Origin: Cephalotus follicularis
Lineage: Eukaryota > Streptophyta > Magnoliopsida > Oxalidales > Cephalotaceae
Direction of reading: 5' to 3'
Length of the DNA: 64,000 nt
Assembly: GCA_001972305.1 (NCBI GenBank)
Contig: BDDD01000126.1
Span: forward strand, 724,271 to 788,270
Shown: positions 31,721 to 46,082 of the stretch, in pieces
Layout: each line of letters starts with the position of its first letter
Position numbering within the stretch: the first letter of the stretch is position 1
Notes under the pieces: generated by a model
Seen by the model: the letters and a program-made list of their open reading frames with translations, nothing else
Database searches by the model: none
What the model was told of the DNA's origin: nothing
Made by a program: the position numbers and the translations under genes

Positions 31721-34700
31721 CAAGAACTAATCAAAATCAATATTTAATTGTGTATAATACGAAAATATTTTTTTTTTAACGAAACAATTCAAATACCATT
31801 ATTTATGGATTACAGATTTTACAAACAAAAATAATTATGAAATGTTTTATTATTTTTATTTGTTATAATATATTAATATAATGAATTTTATGAAATATTT
31901 ATTTTATTTTATATATTTATTTTGATATAAAATAAATTTTATTTGTTTAATAATTAAATTATTGGTTGAATCATTGATTCAACGGTTACATCGTTGATCC
32001 AATGTCTTTCCTGGGTCAATGACCGATCCGATTTTAATAAATACGATTGAGTATAATTAATATACATATATATGAATAAATTTAAAAAAAAAAACTCAAT
32101 GCTGCGTATAGCTTCGCCACTGATCCTAATGAACCTATAAAAATAGTTAAATTATATGAGTAGATATATGATATATAAGGAAGAGTATAAAATTAACCTC
32201 TAAACTTTTCACTTATAAAAGTAAAAGTTAAACCACTAAATTACAAGACTATCCATAAACCGTCCCTTGAATTGTCATATAAGGCAAATTTAATTATGTA
32301 GGGCGTCCAAGTTAGGGGTTGTTGATATCCCAATAACATTATTAGGATCAATACATGACCCAATCACATCATAAGGGAACATTTATATATGTAATGCTTA
32401 ATAATTGTTCAGCATCATATAATAGCACATCTTATGATTTAAATAACCCACATCCATGCTGTAATTATATTATTATTATTATTTTTAAATGTAGATGATC
32501 CTTAAGGAAAAAAAAAAAAAGAAAAAAAAATGCAGATAAGAGGGAATCTTGATTGTAGCTTTCATGGTAGCATTCACATGGTGACATGGAATAGTTTTTT
32601 TTTTTTTAAAGGGTCTCTTTTTATAATTTTTTATTTTTTTTTAATAGGGGGTTTTCTTCTTGTATAGGCATGATATTCCGATAAGATTGGTGTTTTAACT
32701 TTGATTAAATTCTAATATTTTCACGAGAAATATAGATGAAAAAAATATGATATTCTCACGGTACTAACCAATCAGTATTTTTTTATTATTGGGATTTTTG
32801 TATTCAATAAATCTTACTTAAAATTCACTAAAATACTGAAATCTTAACCAAAGAAATATGTATTAGACAAATACCAAATATTTTTTTAATAAAAAGATAG
32901 GAATCTAGCTTGGTGACAAATGAACCACTTTATATATCATAATTAACTTCCATGTGATAATGTATTGAGCATCCACTCCAAATGGCTATCCATTACCACC
33001 TAAGGTCACGGATTGCAACGCCAAGTCAATAAACTAAACTAATTAAAAAATACCAATTACTATAGAAACAAAGTATTGCTCAATTTTTGGATATAGCACA
33101 TTTGGAATTTATATTATCAAATGATGTTCACCATTTCAGTTATTTGAATATGAAATTGGAAAGAAAGAAAATAATGTCTATTTTCAAGAGAGAGACTATA
33201 TACTTTTTCTTATCCTTGCATGCTTTCAATAGAAAGATACACAAGCCCTTTCTTGTCTTGACTTGGTGTACTGTGATATGCCCCATTGTTTTCATATTAA
33301 AAGGTTATAATACCACTCTCACCTTGGTGATCAGTGATGGGTTACTAGTTAAAGAAGACAATTTGTAATCCTTTTGCTTGGCAGCTAAAGACTGACATGT
33401 AACTTTGAAAGAATACTACTTATCTGTCTACACTAGTGAAAAGAAATTTCCACCTACTTGCACATTTTACATTCATATGTTATTTTTATTTTATAAATAC
33501 CATTATTATATTTCAGTATTCTATCTATCTAGATCATATATATTAAATCGATTGTCAACTCGTTTTATGAGATAGAAAAAATGGACATATCTCATGGTGC
33601 TGATTTATCTAATGTTGAATTCTTCTCGTTTCAAAAAATATTTTAGAACAAATTAATTTGATGGTTCCAATAAATAACGGAAAGAAAAATATTCTAACGT
33701 GTGATATGAGGAAAAGTAATATATGATTGACGGTTGGGAGGTATTGTTTATTGCATTAAATTTTTATATATTTAAAAGATGAAGAGGGTGTGGTCATATG
33801 TATACAATGCAACAATGTTAAAAGATGCATCTAGCTACCTGTAGTATTCTTTGGATGAGTTGGTTCACAAGCAAAGCAATCCCTTCTGTCTCTCACACGT
33901 CTCCTACTTTTGTTTCATTTGTATATTACAAGTTTGATCAAACCATATTTTAGTCTTTCAATTTTAATTTTAATACTCTAAATTAATCATAAATTGATCT
34001 AATAAAATAAAATAATCATAAATAATTATAGTTTATCTATTATGTTTACTTTAAATATATAATTCTATCCACTAATTTGAATAATTTATAAATCGAGCAA
34101 TCTGTTTTTTTTTTTTTTGTGATATAATTTGATAAGTCAAGAATATGCATAGAAGTTAGTCTAGACGGTTAACCTTGAAGTTTCGACAGTAAAATATTTT
34201 GACCTAAAGTATTGTGGTTTTATCAATGATTATTTAATGAATTGCAAAACAAGCGAATTTAGTTATATTTTAAAGTCAAATCTGAAATACTAAAAGAAAA
34301 TTTATTTTAAATGTTATACACAAAGCTAACTTTATATTAACCTATATTGTCCGTTTGACCAACAATTGTTATTTTCAAAACTATTATTTTTGGCAATTAA
34401 TTTGTTAAAACATTCTTTAATGGCACCACACGACTGACTACAAAAGTAGATGGTGTTTTACATCCCTTGCCTCTACATGAAGCAAACATGTTATAAGATT
34501 TTAATATTTTTAAAATGATAAGAAAAAAAAATCCCAATCACATACAATTTTTAGATAATTAATATATCTCAATTTTTCGTGGACTTCATAATAGGGTTAT
34601 CCTTGTCTTCTTTAATATTTTTTAAATTTTAGGCATCTTTTAGATAAAACCTAACTCAAAATTCAGTGTTCTATTACCGTGTCTTTTACCTCTTAAATTA

Positions 34701-35639
34701 AGCGAAATCCACTCAATTCAATTAAGTGACATCCATTAAATTGTTGACTTATAAATTTTTCACCAATTTCATAAATGTGTTGACTTCATACAATATTTAC
34801 GTATGCATATGCGTTATTTATCTCGTCGTAATATTGTATCTACATATATTTTTATCTCTTAACTAAAAACAAGTAAATTCTATCAAACAAATACATAAAT
34901 CGTATCTTTGCATCACAAAACATTTACATATGGGTTAATGATGTTGATAATAATTAAACTTAAATGCTAAAAAGTTGTATCTACCCACCCTTTAAATTTT
35001 GTATTTGTCTTTCACAAGTTTCATTTTGGTACCTTAGTTTCAAAACAACTAGGTATACAGCAAGTAGGCAAGTAGGCACACATGCATGATATGAGTAAAT
35101 AACAAGCATCACCCATGGAGAAGGAAAATAGATATCACCAAATATTGTAATTTAAAGATTTCCAAATCCTCTACATTTTTAAGTTCTTTAACTTTAGATC
35201 CTTTCAAATTCAAACATCTTCTATCCACAAGTCCTTTTAGTTGAGTATTTATTCAGATTAAACTAATTTTTTTTTATAGAAGATTAAAATATTTATTAAT
35301 CTTAGATAACTTATATACTAAAAATACATTTATTTATTTTTGCACATAGTCACTTTTTATGACATGTTGTTACTCTTATATTCGGATATGTTAGAAGACC
35401 ATAATCACGCAAGGAATCAACAAAATTGTTATCTCAACGAGCATTTCAATTATTAGTTTTCTCTTTTGTTTATTTGTCTCTTTATAAAGTTGTCAAGTGA
35501 GTTTTATCAACAAGTGTATTTTTTAATAAACTATTAAACTGAACTAATCATCATGTCATTTGTTAATTTAGGATTCAAATTTTCATATTGGTGAGGATTT
35601 TTTTCTAATGATTTATTACAATAAATTTTTAGAAGTTTT
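31721..35639. other. Gene-poor AT-rich DNA
   Basis: About 3.9 kb of AT-rich sequence with homopolymer A and T tracts (for example 32507-32529). I find no frame with a recognisable domain, splice pattern or element terminus. A 93-codon open frame at 33087-33368 has no recognisable domain and I leave it uncalled. Confidence 0.5.
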
Positions 35640-38120
35640 TTGTGTGACTGTTATCGCACTGTGATAATGACACTCACATTTTTCACTAACTTCTTCATCT
35701 TTTTTTAACACATAACTTACTAACACGCGTTGTATTAACAAACATATTAATAAAAATATATTACCAAGGTTTACGATAATGAAGATAATAGTATTAACAA
35801 GTGTCTTTAGCTTACTTGTTAGCAAAACCTTTGTAAGTATATTACGTGATAAATAATATATATGTAAGAGATAATAGCAAAAAATATATGTAAAAAATAA
35901 CAAGTACTAGAAACTAATATGTAGTACTACAACATTTTTCCAAAAAAAGAGATAAAATTGAGTGTCTTTGCAATGCAAATGGGTTACTACTCTAGTCAAT
36001 ATTAACTGTCCATCTCTGGTTAACACATGACTTACTAAACCATATTGTATTAAAAACATATCAATAAAAAAAAAATATTATCAAGATTTAAGATAATAGA
36101 GAGACTTATAGTAGTTATACCATTAACAAGTGTATTCAGCACACTCCTTAGCAAAACTTTTATAACATTTGTAAGTATATTTATTTCACGGAATGTGTTG
36201 ACGATGATGACGACGAAAAAGATGATAATCTTGATCCATCTTGTTTTTTCTTTTAAAAAATTGAATACTGGGGTTGAATTTCACACATGTGTAATCTTTT
36301 TTTTTTTATATCACTTTTACAATATTTATTACTTTAATCTAATCATTTAGTAGTTTTCCCTTCATTTTTATGTAATTATAAGTTGTTGGTATCTTGCTTA
36401 CAAGAGTTTGCTACATGTAGTTAGACAAGTAAAATCAACATGAATATAATAAAAATAAATTTAGTAATTATACTATTAAGAAGTGTCTTTGTCACAATTA
36501 TTAACAAAACTTTTATAACATTTGTAAGTATATTACGTGGTAAAAAAAATATGTAAGAGATAATTGTAAAAAATATATGTAATAGATAATAAATAGTAAA
36601 AACTAATATATAATAACAATTTTTAAAAAAAAAATAACGATAGAAAATCGAGTGTCTTTGCGATGCAAATGGGTTACTACTAATAGTCAAATCTAACTTT
36701 TGCATGTTTTGTTAATACTTGACTTATCACATATTTTGTATTAAAAAAATATATTATTAAAAATATATTATTAAAATTTAAGATAATATAATTATAGTAA
36801 TTATTTTAGCCACAAGTGTCTTTAGCACATTTATTAGAAAAACTTTTATAACATTTGTAAGCATATTACGTGGTAAAAAAAAAATATGTAAAAGATAATA
36901 GCAAAAAATAGGTGTCAGAGATAATAATTAGTAAAAACTAAAAACTAATATGTAATACTACAATTGAAAATCGAGTGTCTATGGGATGCAAATTGGTTAC
37001 TAATAATAGTCAATGCTAACTTCCCATATCATGTTAACACCTAACTTTCTAATACATATCGTATTAAAAAACATATAAATAAAAAAATATTATTAAGATT
37101 TAAGATAATGAAGATGATTATAGTAACTATACTATTAATAGCAAAACCTTTATAACATTTGCAAGTATATTACGTGTTAAATATTATATATGTAAGAGAT
37201 AACTGAAAAAAAAAAATATGTAAAAGATAATAAGTAGTAAAAACTAATTATTACGTAGTACTACCACAATTTCTCGAGAAAAAAAAAGGATAGAAAATCG
37301 AATGTATTTACGATATAAATGGGTTATTACTAATAGTCAATGCTAACTATCTTATCCACTATTAATATCTTATTTACTAACACATTTTGTATTAAAAAAA
37401 TATTAATAAAAAATATATTATCAAGATTTAAGATGATAAAGAAAACTATAATAATTATACTATTAACAAGTGTCTTTAACATACTTTTTAACAAAATCTT
37501 TATAACATTTGTAAGTATGATACGTAGTAAAAGAAAAAACATGTAAGAGATAATTACAAAAAATATACGTAAGAGATAATAAATAGTAAAAACTAATATG
37601 CACTATAACAATTTTATAGTAGATTTCTTACGGCACTTGGGGTTGCCTTCTCTGAGCGTAATGCACCGTCAAATCAGAGTTTTGATTACTTTTTTTTAAT
37701 GGGTGTCAAATTTTTTTTTAATCTGACGGTGCCTGTAAGGGAGCACCAAATGCTGTAATAAATATGCTTTCCAATAATTTTCCAAAAAAAGAGATAAAAA
37801 ATCGAGTATCTGTTCAATGCAAATATGCAAATGGGTTACTACTAATAATCAATTTAACTCTCTTATATACTGTTAATATATGACTTACTAATACATATTG
37901 TATTAAAGAATATATTAACAAAAATATATTATCAAAATTTAAGATAACAAAAGTAATTATAGTAATTATAAACAAACGCTTTATAACATTTGTAAGTATA
38001 TTACGTGAGAAAAAAATATATGTAAAAGATAATAACAAAAAAAATGTATGTAAGAGATAATAAGTAATAAAAATAATATGTAGTAATACAACAATTTAAA
38101 AAAATAGAGAGATAGAAAAT
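35640..38120. repeat. Degenerate tandem array, about seven units of ~335 bp
   Basis: The anchor ATAACATTTGTAAGTATATT plus ACGTG (or variant) recurs near 35830, 36150, 36505, 36838, 37141, 37492 and 37970, giving steps of about 320, 355, 333, 303, 351 and 478 bp. A second anchor, GATGCAAATGGGTTACTACT, occurs in most units (35975, 36663, 36983, 37313, 37825). The long last step equals one unit plus an inserted foldback element. Units are diverged and the array is non-coding. Confidence 0.85.
37621..37765. mobile_element. Small foldback/MITE-like element inside the tandem array
   Basis: About 145 bp with imperfect terminal inverted repeats: left AGATTTCTTACGGCACTTGG, right reverse complement ATATTTATTACAGCATTTGG, followed inward by GCACCGTCAAATCAGA against GCACCGTCAGATT. 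Much more GC-rich than its surroundings. No transposase; class not assigned. Confidence 0.7.
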
Positions 38121-38337
38121 GAGTGTCTTAATATTCAATGGTAAGAAAGAAAAAAAAACATAACAAGGGCAGGAATATATATATGAAAATAATAATAAAA
38201 AAATTAATTATTATAGCATAAATTTAAAATCAAATTTGAACTTGGAAAGTCACCATCTTCCATCTCCACCTTTGTAACTTTCTTACACGAGAGGATTGCC
38301 AAAACACACACACTCTCTCTATATATATACATCCTTA

Positions 38338-38560
38338 TATATATATATATATATATATTTACACCCATTTTTGATCTCTCCCAAAGCTCTCTCCTTCACT
38401 TGTTTTATACACAAAATCCGTCCATATAACATATTAAAATTTATCTATCTATAAATATATGTTGGAATCAACAGTGAATTGAAACAAACAAAGAAAGAGA
38501 GAGGAAAAAGAGGGCCTCTCTCACCTCTCTCTGCATATTATGCCTCCTCCCAGATCTTAG
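38338..38560 (+). promoter_or_regulatory. Probable promoter and 5' leader of the RNA-binding protein gene
   Basis: A TATATATA run (about 38338-38358) is followed by CCCAAAGCTCTCTCCTTCAC and further CTCTCT tracts to 38540, the pyrimidine-rich composition of plant leaders. The CDS starts at 39131 after what looks like a 5' UTR intron ending TATGTATAG (39129). The exact transcription start is not determined. Confidence 0.5.
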
Positions 38561-39130
38561 ATTTTTTTACTTCTTTTTTTCTTTGGTAGATTTTTTCTCT
38601 TTAACCACCTTACTTTTCTATATCTACATAAATAAATGATTTCTGGGTTTTGTTTATTTTTTGCTTGCAATTTGATGCTTTTTTACTTTGGTTTTTAGAA
38701 ATCCCATATTGCGGGTTGATCGACAGTTGATCGGTTATTGGTCTCATGCTTTTTGGTTGAATCCAAGACTACCCTTTTGTTATCTAGACATAAATATCCA
38801 AGCTTTGTGTTTGTTCTTAAACAAGGTACAGTTCTCTTTGTTGAACCGGCATTACCATGTTTTTTCATTTCATTACAACTTTTGATCCACTATGGGACGC
38901 TGTATTGTTTAAAATACAATCAAAGTTGACATTTAATTGTGTTGTGTTGTTGTTTTGCATCCAGTTATGTTATTCTAGGTAGATCCACTGTGTGCCCTGT
39001 TTTCTTGTTGTTTGATTGATATATTATAGATTTTAATTTATTTGGGATGGTTATGTTTATGATAATGAACTTAGTTTTTGATTGTTGGGATTGTTAATGT
39101 GTTGATTTTGTTGAAAATGGTATGTATAGA

Positions 39131-42100
39131 ATGGAGATGGAGCTTGGCAAGCTATTCATTGGTGGGATTTCTTGGGACACTAATGAGGATCGTCTTAGAG
39201 AGTATTTCCAGACTTTCGGAGAAGTTATGGAAGCTGTGATAATGAAGGATCGAGCCACCGGCCGTGCTCGTGGTTTTGGTTTTGTTGTTTTTGCTGACCC
39301 TGCTGTTGCAGAAAGAGTTGTTATGGAAAAGCACATGATAGATGGAAGAACTGTAAGTTTTAGTTCTGAATTCCTTCATTATTTTTATCATTATTATTAT
39401 TATTTCTTTTTGCAATGAACTTGGAGAATTTGCTTCTGTTAAGGTTAGCAAATTCTTTATTTGACTCATCGCATAAGGTGTATCGGAAATATTCCTTTGC
39501 ATCATGATGCAGTAGTTGCTTAAGGAAGGTGCCAATTCATTGAACAAATAAATCAAAGGCTATGCGGATTGTCAGACATATATGTTCATTTATCTTTTGA
39601 GGTTGATTGCTCACTTGTCACTTGCAATTAAGAACAACTGAAGTAAGTAAAGATAGCATGGCAGTGATCCTTTAGAAGCAGAAAGAATTAAATTGTTTTG
39701 TACATTACGATTCTTGTTTTGGCAATTATGGTGCTTTTAGAGAATTAGTCAGCCAGCCATTGAAATAATGTTTGAGAGTTCATTAATACATAAGATGGTA
39801 CCTAAGCGTTATATTAGAAGAAAATGATTGGTTCCGGGAGCTACTAAATGGTTTCCAGAGGAAGTTTCTGTCTTGGAAGGCACAATTAGGGAACGCTGGA
39901 AAGGAGAAGGTGTAATTAATGAATTCTTTTAATAGGACGATGGAATGAGAAAAACAATTAGATAACTTTTAATTGGAGCATAAGGGGCATAACTTGGAAA
40001 TTGTTTGAAATATCAAATGATTAATCTTGATGGACCAGCAGTTAGCGCAAGCACATTGTGCTTCCAGAGTCGACGGGCAATCATCTTTCGGGACATGCAT
40101 GTAATATATATGGTGAAGCTGCTGAGTAATGCTTTGGGATCTCTCTTTGTAGCAGAAACATTGGAAGTAAGGAATTTCAGAAGGAAACAGTGGTAGCTGT
40201 GACTGTGAGTCCACTTTCACTGACAAGAATAAGCTAACTTTTGTAAAGCACCAGCATACCAAGTAATGCAAAATCAGAATAACCACTAGGGAATAAGTAG
40301 AGAATATCACACTTATGTGGCAAACAAAAGTCTTTCAAGTATTTTTGACCTTATTGCATTAGGTTTCTTAGAACTTCTGAATCTTTAGACCCTGTTATTT
40401 GTCTTGTTTATGTGAAACTGTATTCAGTCCACTTTTTATTATCTAGATTTTCCTTCTCAGGTTGAAGCAAAGAAGGCGGTTCCTAGGGATGATCAGATCA
40501 TTTTGAATAGAAACAATAACAGTGTTCATGGGTCACCAGCTCCTGCAGCTCGCACAAAGAAGATATTTGTAGGAGGTTTGCCATCCACAGTCACCGAGAA
40601 TGATTTTAAGAAGTACTTTGATCAATTTGGGATAATTACAGATGTCGTGGTGATGTATGACCACAATACTCAAAGGCCAAGGGGTTTTGGATTTATTACT
40701 TATGATTCAGAGGAAGCAGTGGATAAAGTGTTGCACAAAACCTTTCATGAACTCAGTGGTAAAATGGTTGAGGTGAAAAAGGCTGTCCCCAAAGAGTTAT
40801 CTCCAGGGCCAAGTCGGAGCCTGTCAGGTATTTATAATTATGGTCCGGGTAGAGTCAGTAACTTCCTCAATGGTTATACTCAGGGATATAATCCAAGTTC
40901 ATATGGAGGTTATGGAGTTAGAATGGATGGTAGATTTAGTCCAGTTACTGTTAGTCGGAGTGGATTCTCTCCTTTTGGTCCTGGTTATGGGATTGGACTG
41001 AACTTTGACTCCGGGTTGAGTCCAAGCTATGGGGGAAGTGCGAACCTTGGTTCCAACCTCAGCCATGGACGAATAAGCTCTTCCTATGGTGGAAATTCGA
41101 GCAGGTATACTGGCCCCATTGGGTATGGTGGAGGAAGTGGTTCTGTCATAAGCTCACCAAGTAGGAATTTGTGGGGAAATGGGAATCTTAATTATGGTAC
41201 AAACTCCACAATTTCAAATGCTTTTATGGGCTCTGAAAGTGGGAATTCAGGAATGAGTTCCTTTGGTGGTATTGGAGAACTTTGGGGTTTGTCTTCCAAT
41301 TCAGTTCAAGGTGGAGGTGCGGGATCTGCCTATAGTGGCAGCAATCTTAATCTTGGCAGTGGAGATTTCATTGCTGGGTCAGCAGCTGTAGGGTATGGAA
41401 GAAACAGTGGTACAAATGTTGCGGCTGGACTATCACGGGCTTCATCAAATGGTGGTTACGAGGGAGCTTATGCAGATATTTATGATGATGGTTCATTTTT
41501 TGGGGATTCCACTTGGCGATCAGTGCCTTCAGAGCTAGAGGTGTCTGGCTCATTTGGTTTTGGGCTTGGGGATGCAGCTTCAGATGTTATGACTAAAAAC
41601 TCTGCTGGTTATGTTGGTGGTTATGGTGTTACTAATAGACAGTCACATAGAGGTATAATGTTCATGTATTTTCTATTTTGTTCCTGCATTCTTCCTCCCT
41701 GCATTTATACAAATAGCATTGCCTCTCTTCATCCTCATGTTACATGTATTTTCCTCAGATTAAAAAATTGATTATGGCAAAGAAGGTAAACCATTTACGC
41801 CTCATAACATTTACTACATCAAATGACTTGTTTTTTTGTTTCTTACCTATTGTCTTGTGGCTGTCGATTTATCCAATGGCTTTGTACTTCTAATTTCAAT
41901 GCTTTTGCTTTGTGTTTTTTTAAGCAACTACTTTATGTGAAACATTATGCACATTGACCATCTGAAGTACAATATGTTTGCTATAATCTCCATTTACTAC
42001 TAATCGATTGTGATTAAAACAAGCAATGGATGGCTTGCTAAGCAATCAGTTGAAAATTTTTAATATCAAATGTTACCGAATGGATTGAAGATAATATTTG

Positions 42101-42177
42101 CCTTCTCAGCCATGCATGTTTCAACCTCTAATTACCTATTTTTTTGGTTATCGTTTGTTTCAGGAATTGCTGCCTAG
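39131..42177 (+). CDS. hnRNP/Musashi-like protein with two RRMs and a Gly/Ser-rich tail
   Basis: Exons 39131-39352, 40461-41652 and 42164-42177 join in phase into 475 residues, ending H-R-G-I-A-A-stop. RRM1 has RNP2 LFIGGI (8-13) and RNP1 RGFGFVVF (47-54). RRM2 has RNP2 KIFVGGL (108-114) and RNP1 RGFGFITY (148-155). Residues 190-471 are low complexity, rich in Gly, Ser, Asn and Tyr, ending YVGGYGVTNRQSHRGIAA. This is the plant family that includes Arabidopsis At4g26650/At5g55550 and RNP1, nuclear-cytoplasmic mRNA binders. I prefer the ATG at 39131 to the in-frame one at 39122 because a TATAG acceptor at 39129 would remove the latter. Intron 1 is 1108 bp. Intron 2 contains a possible 27-bp cassette exon. 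No damage seen. Confidence 0.92.
41759..41785 (+). other. Possible 27-bp cassette exon in intron 2 of the RRM gene
   Basis: Flanked by a good acceptor (TTTTCCTCAG, ending 41758) and a GTAAAC donor (41786). If included, the reading G|AT TAA would end the protein after H-R-D instead of H-R-G-I-A-A. The region is otherwise intronic. Support is from splice-site strings only. Confidence 0.35.
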
Positions 42178-42570
42178 GATGATTGACAGTGCAAATGTCA
42201 AAAATTTATTGTGGGTGGAGTATATGTTGAAAAGCAGGTGAAAGACTGAATTTTTATACATTTTCCACGTTGAGCTATCTCAGTTTACAAGAAAATATGA
42301 TTAGGGCTAATTGTTTTTGTTCTAATGTTTTGATGAACCTGTTATATAGAGCAGTTACAAGGGCTTCTATGTAAGGTTTGAGCTTGAGATTTTTCGATAT
42401 AGGTTTTGTTTCTTGGGATTTGTCTAAAACTGTAAATCAGATTGCCGGGGTATACGCAGAAATAGGGTATTTATGTATCTCTGGTGACAAAGTGATACAT
42501 AGGAAAAGCAGACTTTTTGGTTTTATATTCTCCTCTTTTTATTTTTTGCTGTAATATGCAGCAAACTTGT
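42178..42570 (+). other. 3' UTR of the RRM protein gene (approximate)
   Basis: T-rich transcribed-type sequence following the TAG at 42175. No poly(A) site is assigned with confidence. Confidence 0.4.
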
Positions 42571-45500
42571 TGGTTCTTGTCACTAGGCATGTTTTATGTT
42601 CATACCCGTTTAACCGGGTTTTGTATTTCGTATAATGCACAAGGTGTTTTGTTGATTTATTGGTGTGAAAATCTTGGGGATGCTTACCTGGGTTCCCAGA
42701 TAATAAGTTACTATTAAAAGATTTACTTGCTACATTTAATCTCTATATATTTTTATGAGGCTAGGATTTGAATGTTAGATACTTCCATGCATTGCAACCA
42801 ATAAAAAGTATTGCTATATAACTTGTCAATTATCATTGGTCAGCCTACATTCTTTTAAAGTTAACACTTTAATAATAATGCTCATCTAAAATTTTGTCAG
42901 CAAGGTTATGCTATAAAAACCAACATTTATAATTTTCTAAATCATATATATACCACATTTGTAAGGGAAATAATGCTATGAGAACGTGATGCCACATTTT
43001 AATAGCATTATCCATTGTTTTTTTATAAATGTTATGATGGTTACTAATAGAGATTTGTTTGTTCTTTGCCTCATAAAATTAAAGAGGCCATTTGTCCTAC
43101 ATTTTGTGTCTTATATCAAACTGAAGGTCTAATTTGTCATTTTCTTAAATGTGTGGACTGGATTGTAGAGAGTGTCAAATCTGAAGCACTAAGGTATAAC
43201 TTTATCCTTTGAAATTTGTTTGGTGCTACAATATGGGAAAGTTTTTGCCCCTGTAAGATTTTCTCTTTTGTCTTTCTGCCCCTTTTGTTAGTACAAAAGA
43301 GTGAAGTTTGTCTTGATAAAAAAGGGAAAAAAGAGGTTACTGCAGACTGTGATTATGTTTTGTGAAGGGAGATATTCTTATGTGTGCAGTGGGGACTCTA
43401 TAAATGGCAGTGGCTATTATTGCCTATTGGGTTCTCTTGGATGAGAGGGGACAATAGACTAGTGGAGTTTATAATTGGAAATTGCACAATGACTGAGATT
43501 GACCTTAGCAGATTCCCATTTTTGGGACCTTGGTCAGTGTCAAGATGTCAACTCAGTTAAAATGTTGCCATTTACCGCTATCCTTTCTCCCTTGTTCTCT
43601 AGAATCCACCACTATTCTATTAATAGATATCTATAGAATTTTTTTTCTTCACGAAATAAGCAAAACATCTCTTGCAATGACTGGCTACTTTATAAATTAT
43701 ACCAAAACGCTACTTATTGATCTGATATCATATCCTTTTAAATTTGTTTTTTTGACCTTAAATAGGATTTTGATTAATATTAAGATATTAAAGGTGTGTG
43801 TGAGAGTTATATTGAGAAAAAAATACGATAACATAAATATTATATCTAAGGAAAGATAGAATAAGAAAAATGAAGAATTATATTTATCTTTTGTTTGGAT
43901 GTTTATTAGAGAAAAAATAACTAATTTATGTTTGTTTTGATAAAAAAAAAAGTTTATTATTTTTATTTATACAGAACATATTTTTATTAAGAATACTGAA
44001 GCAAAATAGAGAAATGTTATAGTTAGTTATTGTTAAAATAGGAAAGGCGAAAAATTTTATTACATGAGTTTCCTACTCATACTTTCTTCCCAATCTTGGG
44101 TATATACCAATAGTTATAAATGATCTAAATTTGTGTCACTTTATTTCTCTTTGAATCTTCACTTTTATCATGTCTTAAAAAAAAACATTCAAAGAATATC
44201 TAATATTTATATTCTACCGCTTTTTTGTGTAACTCTTTATCCAATCCAAACAAAGTAAAAATGTTCCCAATGATGAGTCAAGTAAGAGTCTCGGTTCTAG
44301 GGATTTAATTCCCCTTTTCTCTTTTGGATGGGTCCTTCCTATTTCTTAAAAAAAAAAAAATCTCGGCTCTCCCAGGATTTTTTTAAAACATATATATAAT
44401 TATTTTTAAACTTCTATTTGATTTGCTCATTCTTTTTATACACTTTGATCCTTCCATCCGTCTCCCATATTAGTTATAAAAGAGAGAAGATAGAATATTA
44501 GTGTACAAAAGAAGGGCCCATACGATGCCAAGAGCAGGCCCCTGGTAAGTAACATTAACAAGATGCCAAGAGCAGTCATGGGTCATATGATATCAACACC
44601 ATCATCCTTCTTATTACTAGTTACCTAAACGTGAGGACAGTCACTTGCCACTGGGTGGCTGCTCCTTTCTCTTTAGGGTTGGCCCAGTTATACTCTTATT
44701 CACAACATTATTCGTTTCCTTATCATATGGTTTCAACAATCACTGCTTTTTGGGGGCCCCGTTTTTTGAGTAACACAAGTAATTCGTTGTGGGGTGTTGG
44801 GGTTTAACTTCACATATGTAATCTATAGATTAAGGGAAATAATAAATTTATGGTGAAGACTGATTGATCTCTCAAATATTGTTAAGGATTTAATCATTTT
44901 TCTTTCATTAATGCTATGGACTTATCTCTCCACCCTATATTAGTTTGTAATATTTGTATCTTATTGTTTTTGTAATCTTACACCCTTATTCTACTTATTT
45001 CTCACATTAATATTATGTGATTGGTTATTTCTAGCAAACTCGTTAGTGAAGATGATAAAACATATCTAGGATCCAATGAGTGCGGATCTAACAAATAATA
45101 TATAAAAAAGTATTCGCGTTTAAACAGATATTCAACCTCTTTATTTAAACAAACAAAAAATCATAAAAATCTAAAATATGATACGAAGAATAATCTTTTG
45201 ATTTAATCTCTCAAAATAAAGTATAATTTTCAAAATAAATCATGGTACATGACCATAAAATTAAATACAAATTGAATATGTTAAATGGGTATTGAGTCGG
45301 ATCCAACGGGTGACAGGTACAAAAATATCTACGTTTAAAATTTTAGTTTTGCCGACTTTACTCGTTAATGCATTTTTTGTCTGTTAAGGTTCTAATAATT
45401 GGATGAATGTTATGAATTTTTATAAGATATTCTCAAAGTTGTAGTTATGCTGTTATCTCATATCCCTTTGACATAAAAAGATAAAAAAAAATTCTCACAC

Positions 45501-46077
45501 CTAAGAAAAGAGTAAGTGATTAAATATCCTATTAGTTTATGATCTAATATTCGTTTAATATCTTTAACTACTCCATAATTTCATCAAATTTATGTATTAT
45601 TGTTCTGCATAAGATTTTATATATATATATATATGAGAATAGCTTTTAGTATTGGATAAATTGTATTAGTCATCATTATTTGTTAAACATTTGGTACCAG
45701 AGTCCTTACTGTTTTCTCAGAAACATTTTTTTAATGTTTTGCTGTTCATTTAGCTAATTTTTATATGCATATGATTGTTTCATTTTTGCCATGTATATAT
45801 TAACACACGTATAGTATATATTAACACACGTATATGTGAGTAACGTGTTTACGTATACATTTGAGTAACGTGTTTGAATGTCATGAAAGTAAGAGTACTA
45901 TTTTAGCAATATATGGTAATGTTGAACGTTTCTTGTATATTATTATGTAGTAGTACCATATTCGTTGAAATTTTCACATGTTTATAATCATGACATGACT
46001 ATCCTAAATTGCAAGATATAACAATTAATGAATAATGCTGGATGACGTGATTATATTGATTATACATTATTTTTTTA
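42571..46077. other. AT-rich intergenic DNA, no gene recognised
   Basis: About 3.5 kb without a recognisable coding frame. A short local repeat (ATTAACACACGTATA twice, AGTAACGTGTTT twice) lies at 45800-45870, and a TA run at about 45620. The right edge is the target TATAC (46078-46082) of the next element. Confidence 0.5.
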
Positions 46078-46082
46078 TATAC

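Noticed and set aside
35616..38038. Hydrophobic minus-strand frames such as 35616-35903 and 36421-36705 resembling membrane proteins
   Set aside because: AT-rich tandem repeat read as Ile/Leu/Phe; the same frame recurs in each unit with stops and length changes.
35640..38120. CRISPR-like regular repeats
   Set aside because: Units are ~335 bp, diverged and in plant nuclear DNA, so this is a tandem array and not a CRISPR locus.
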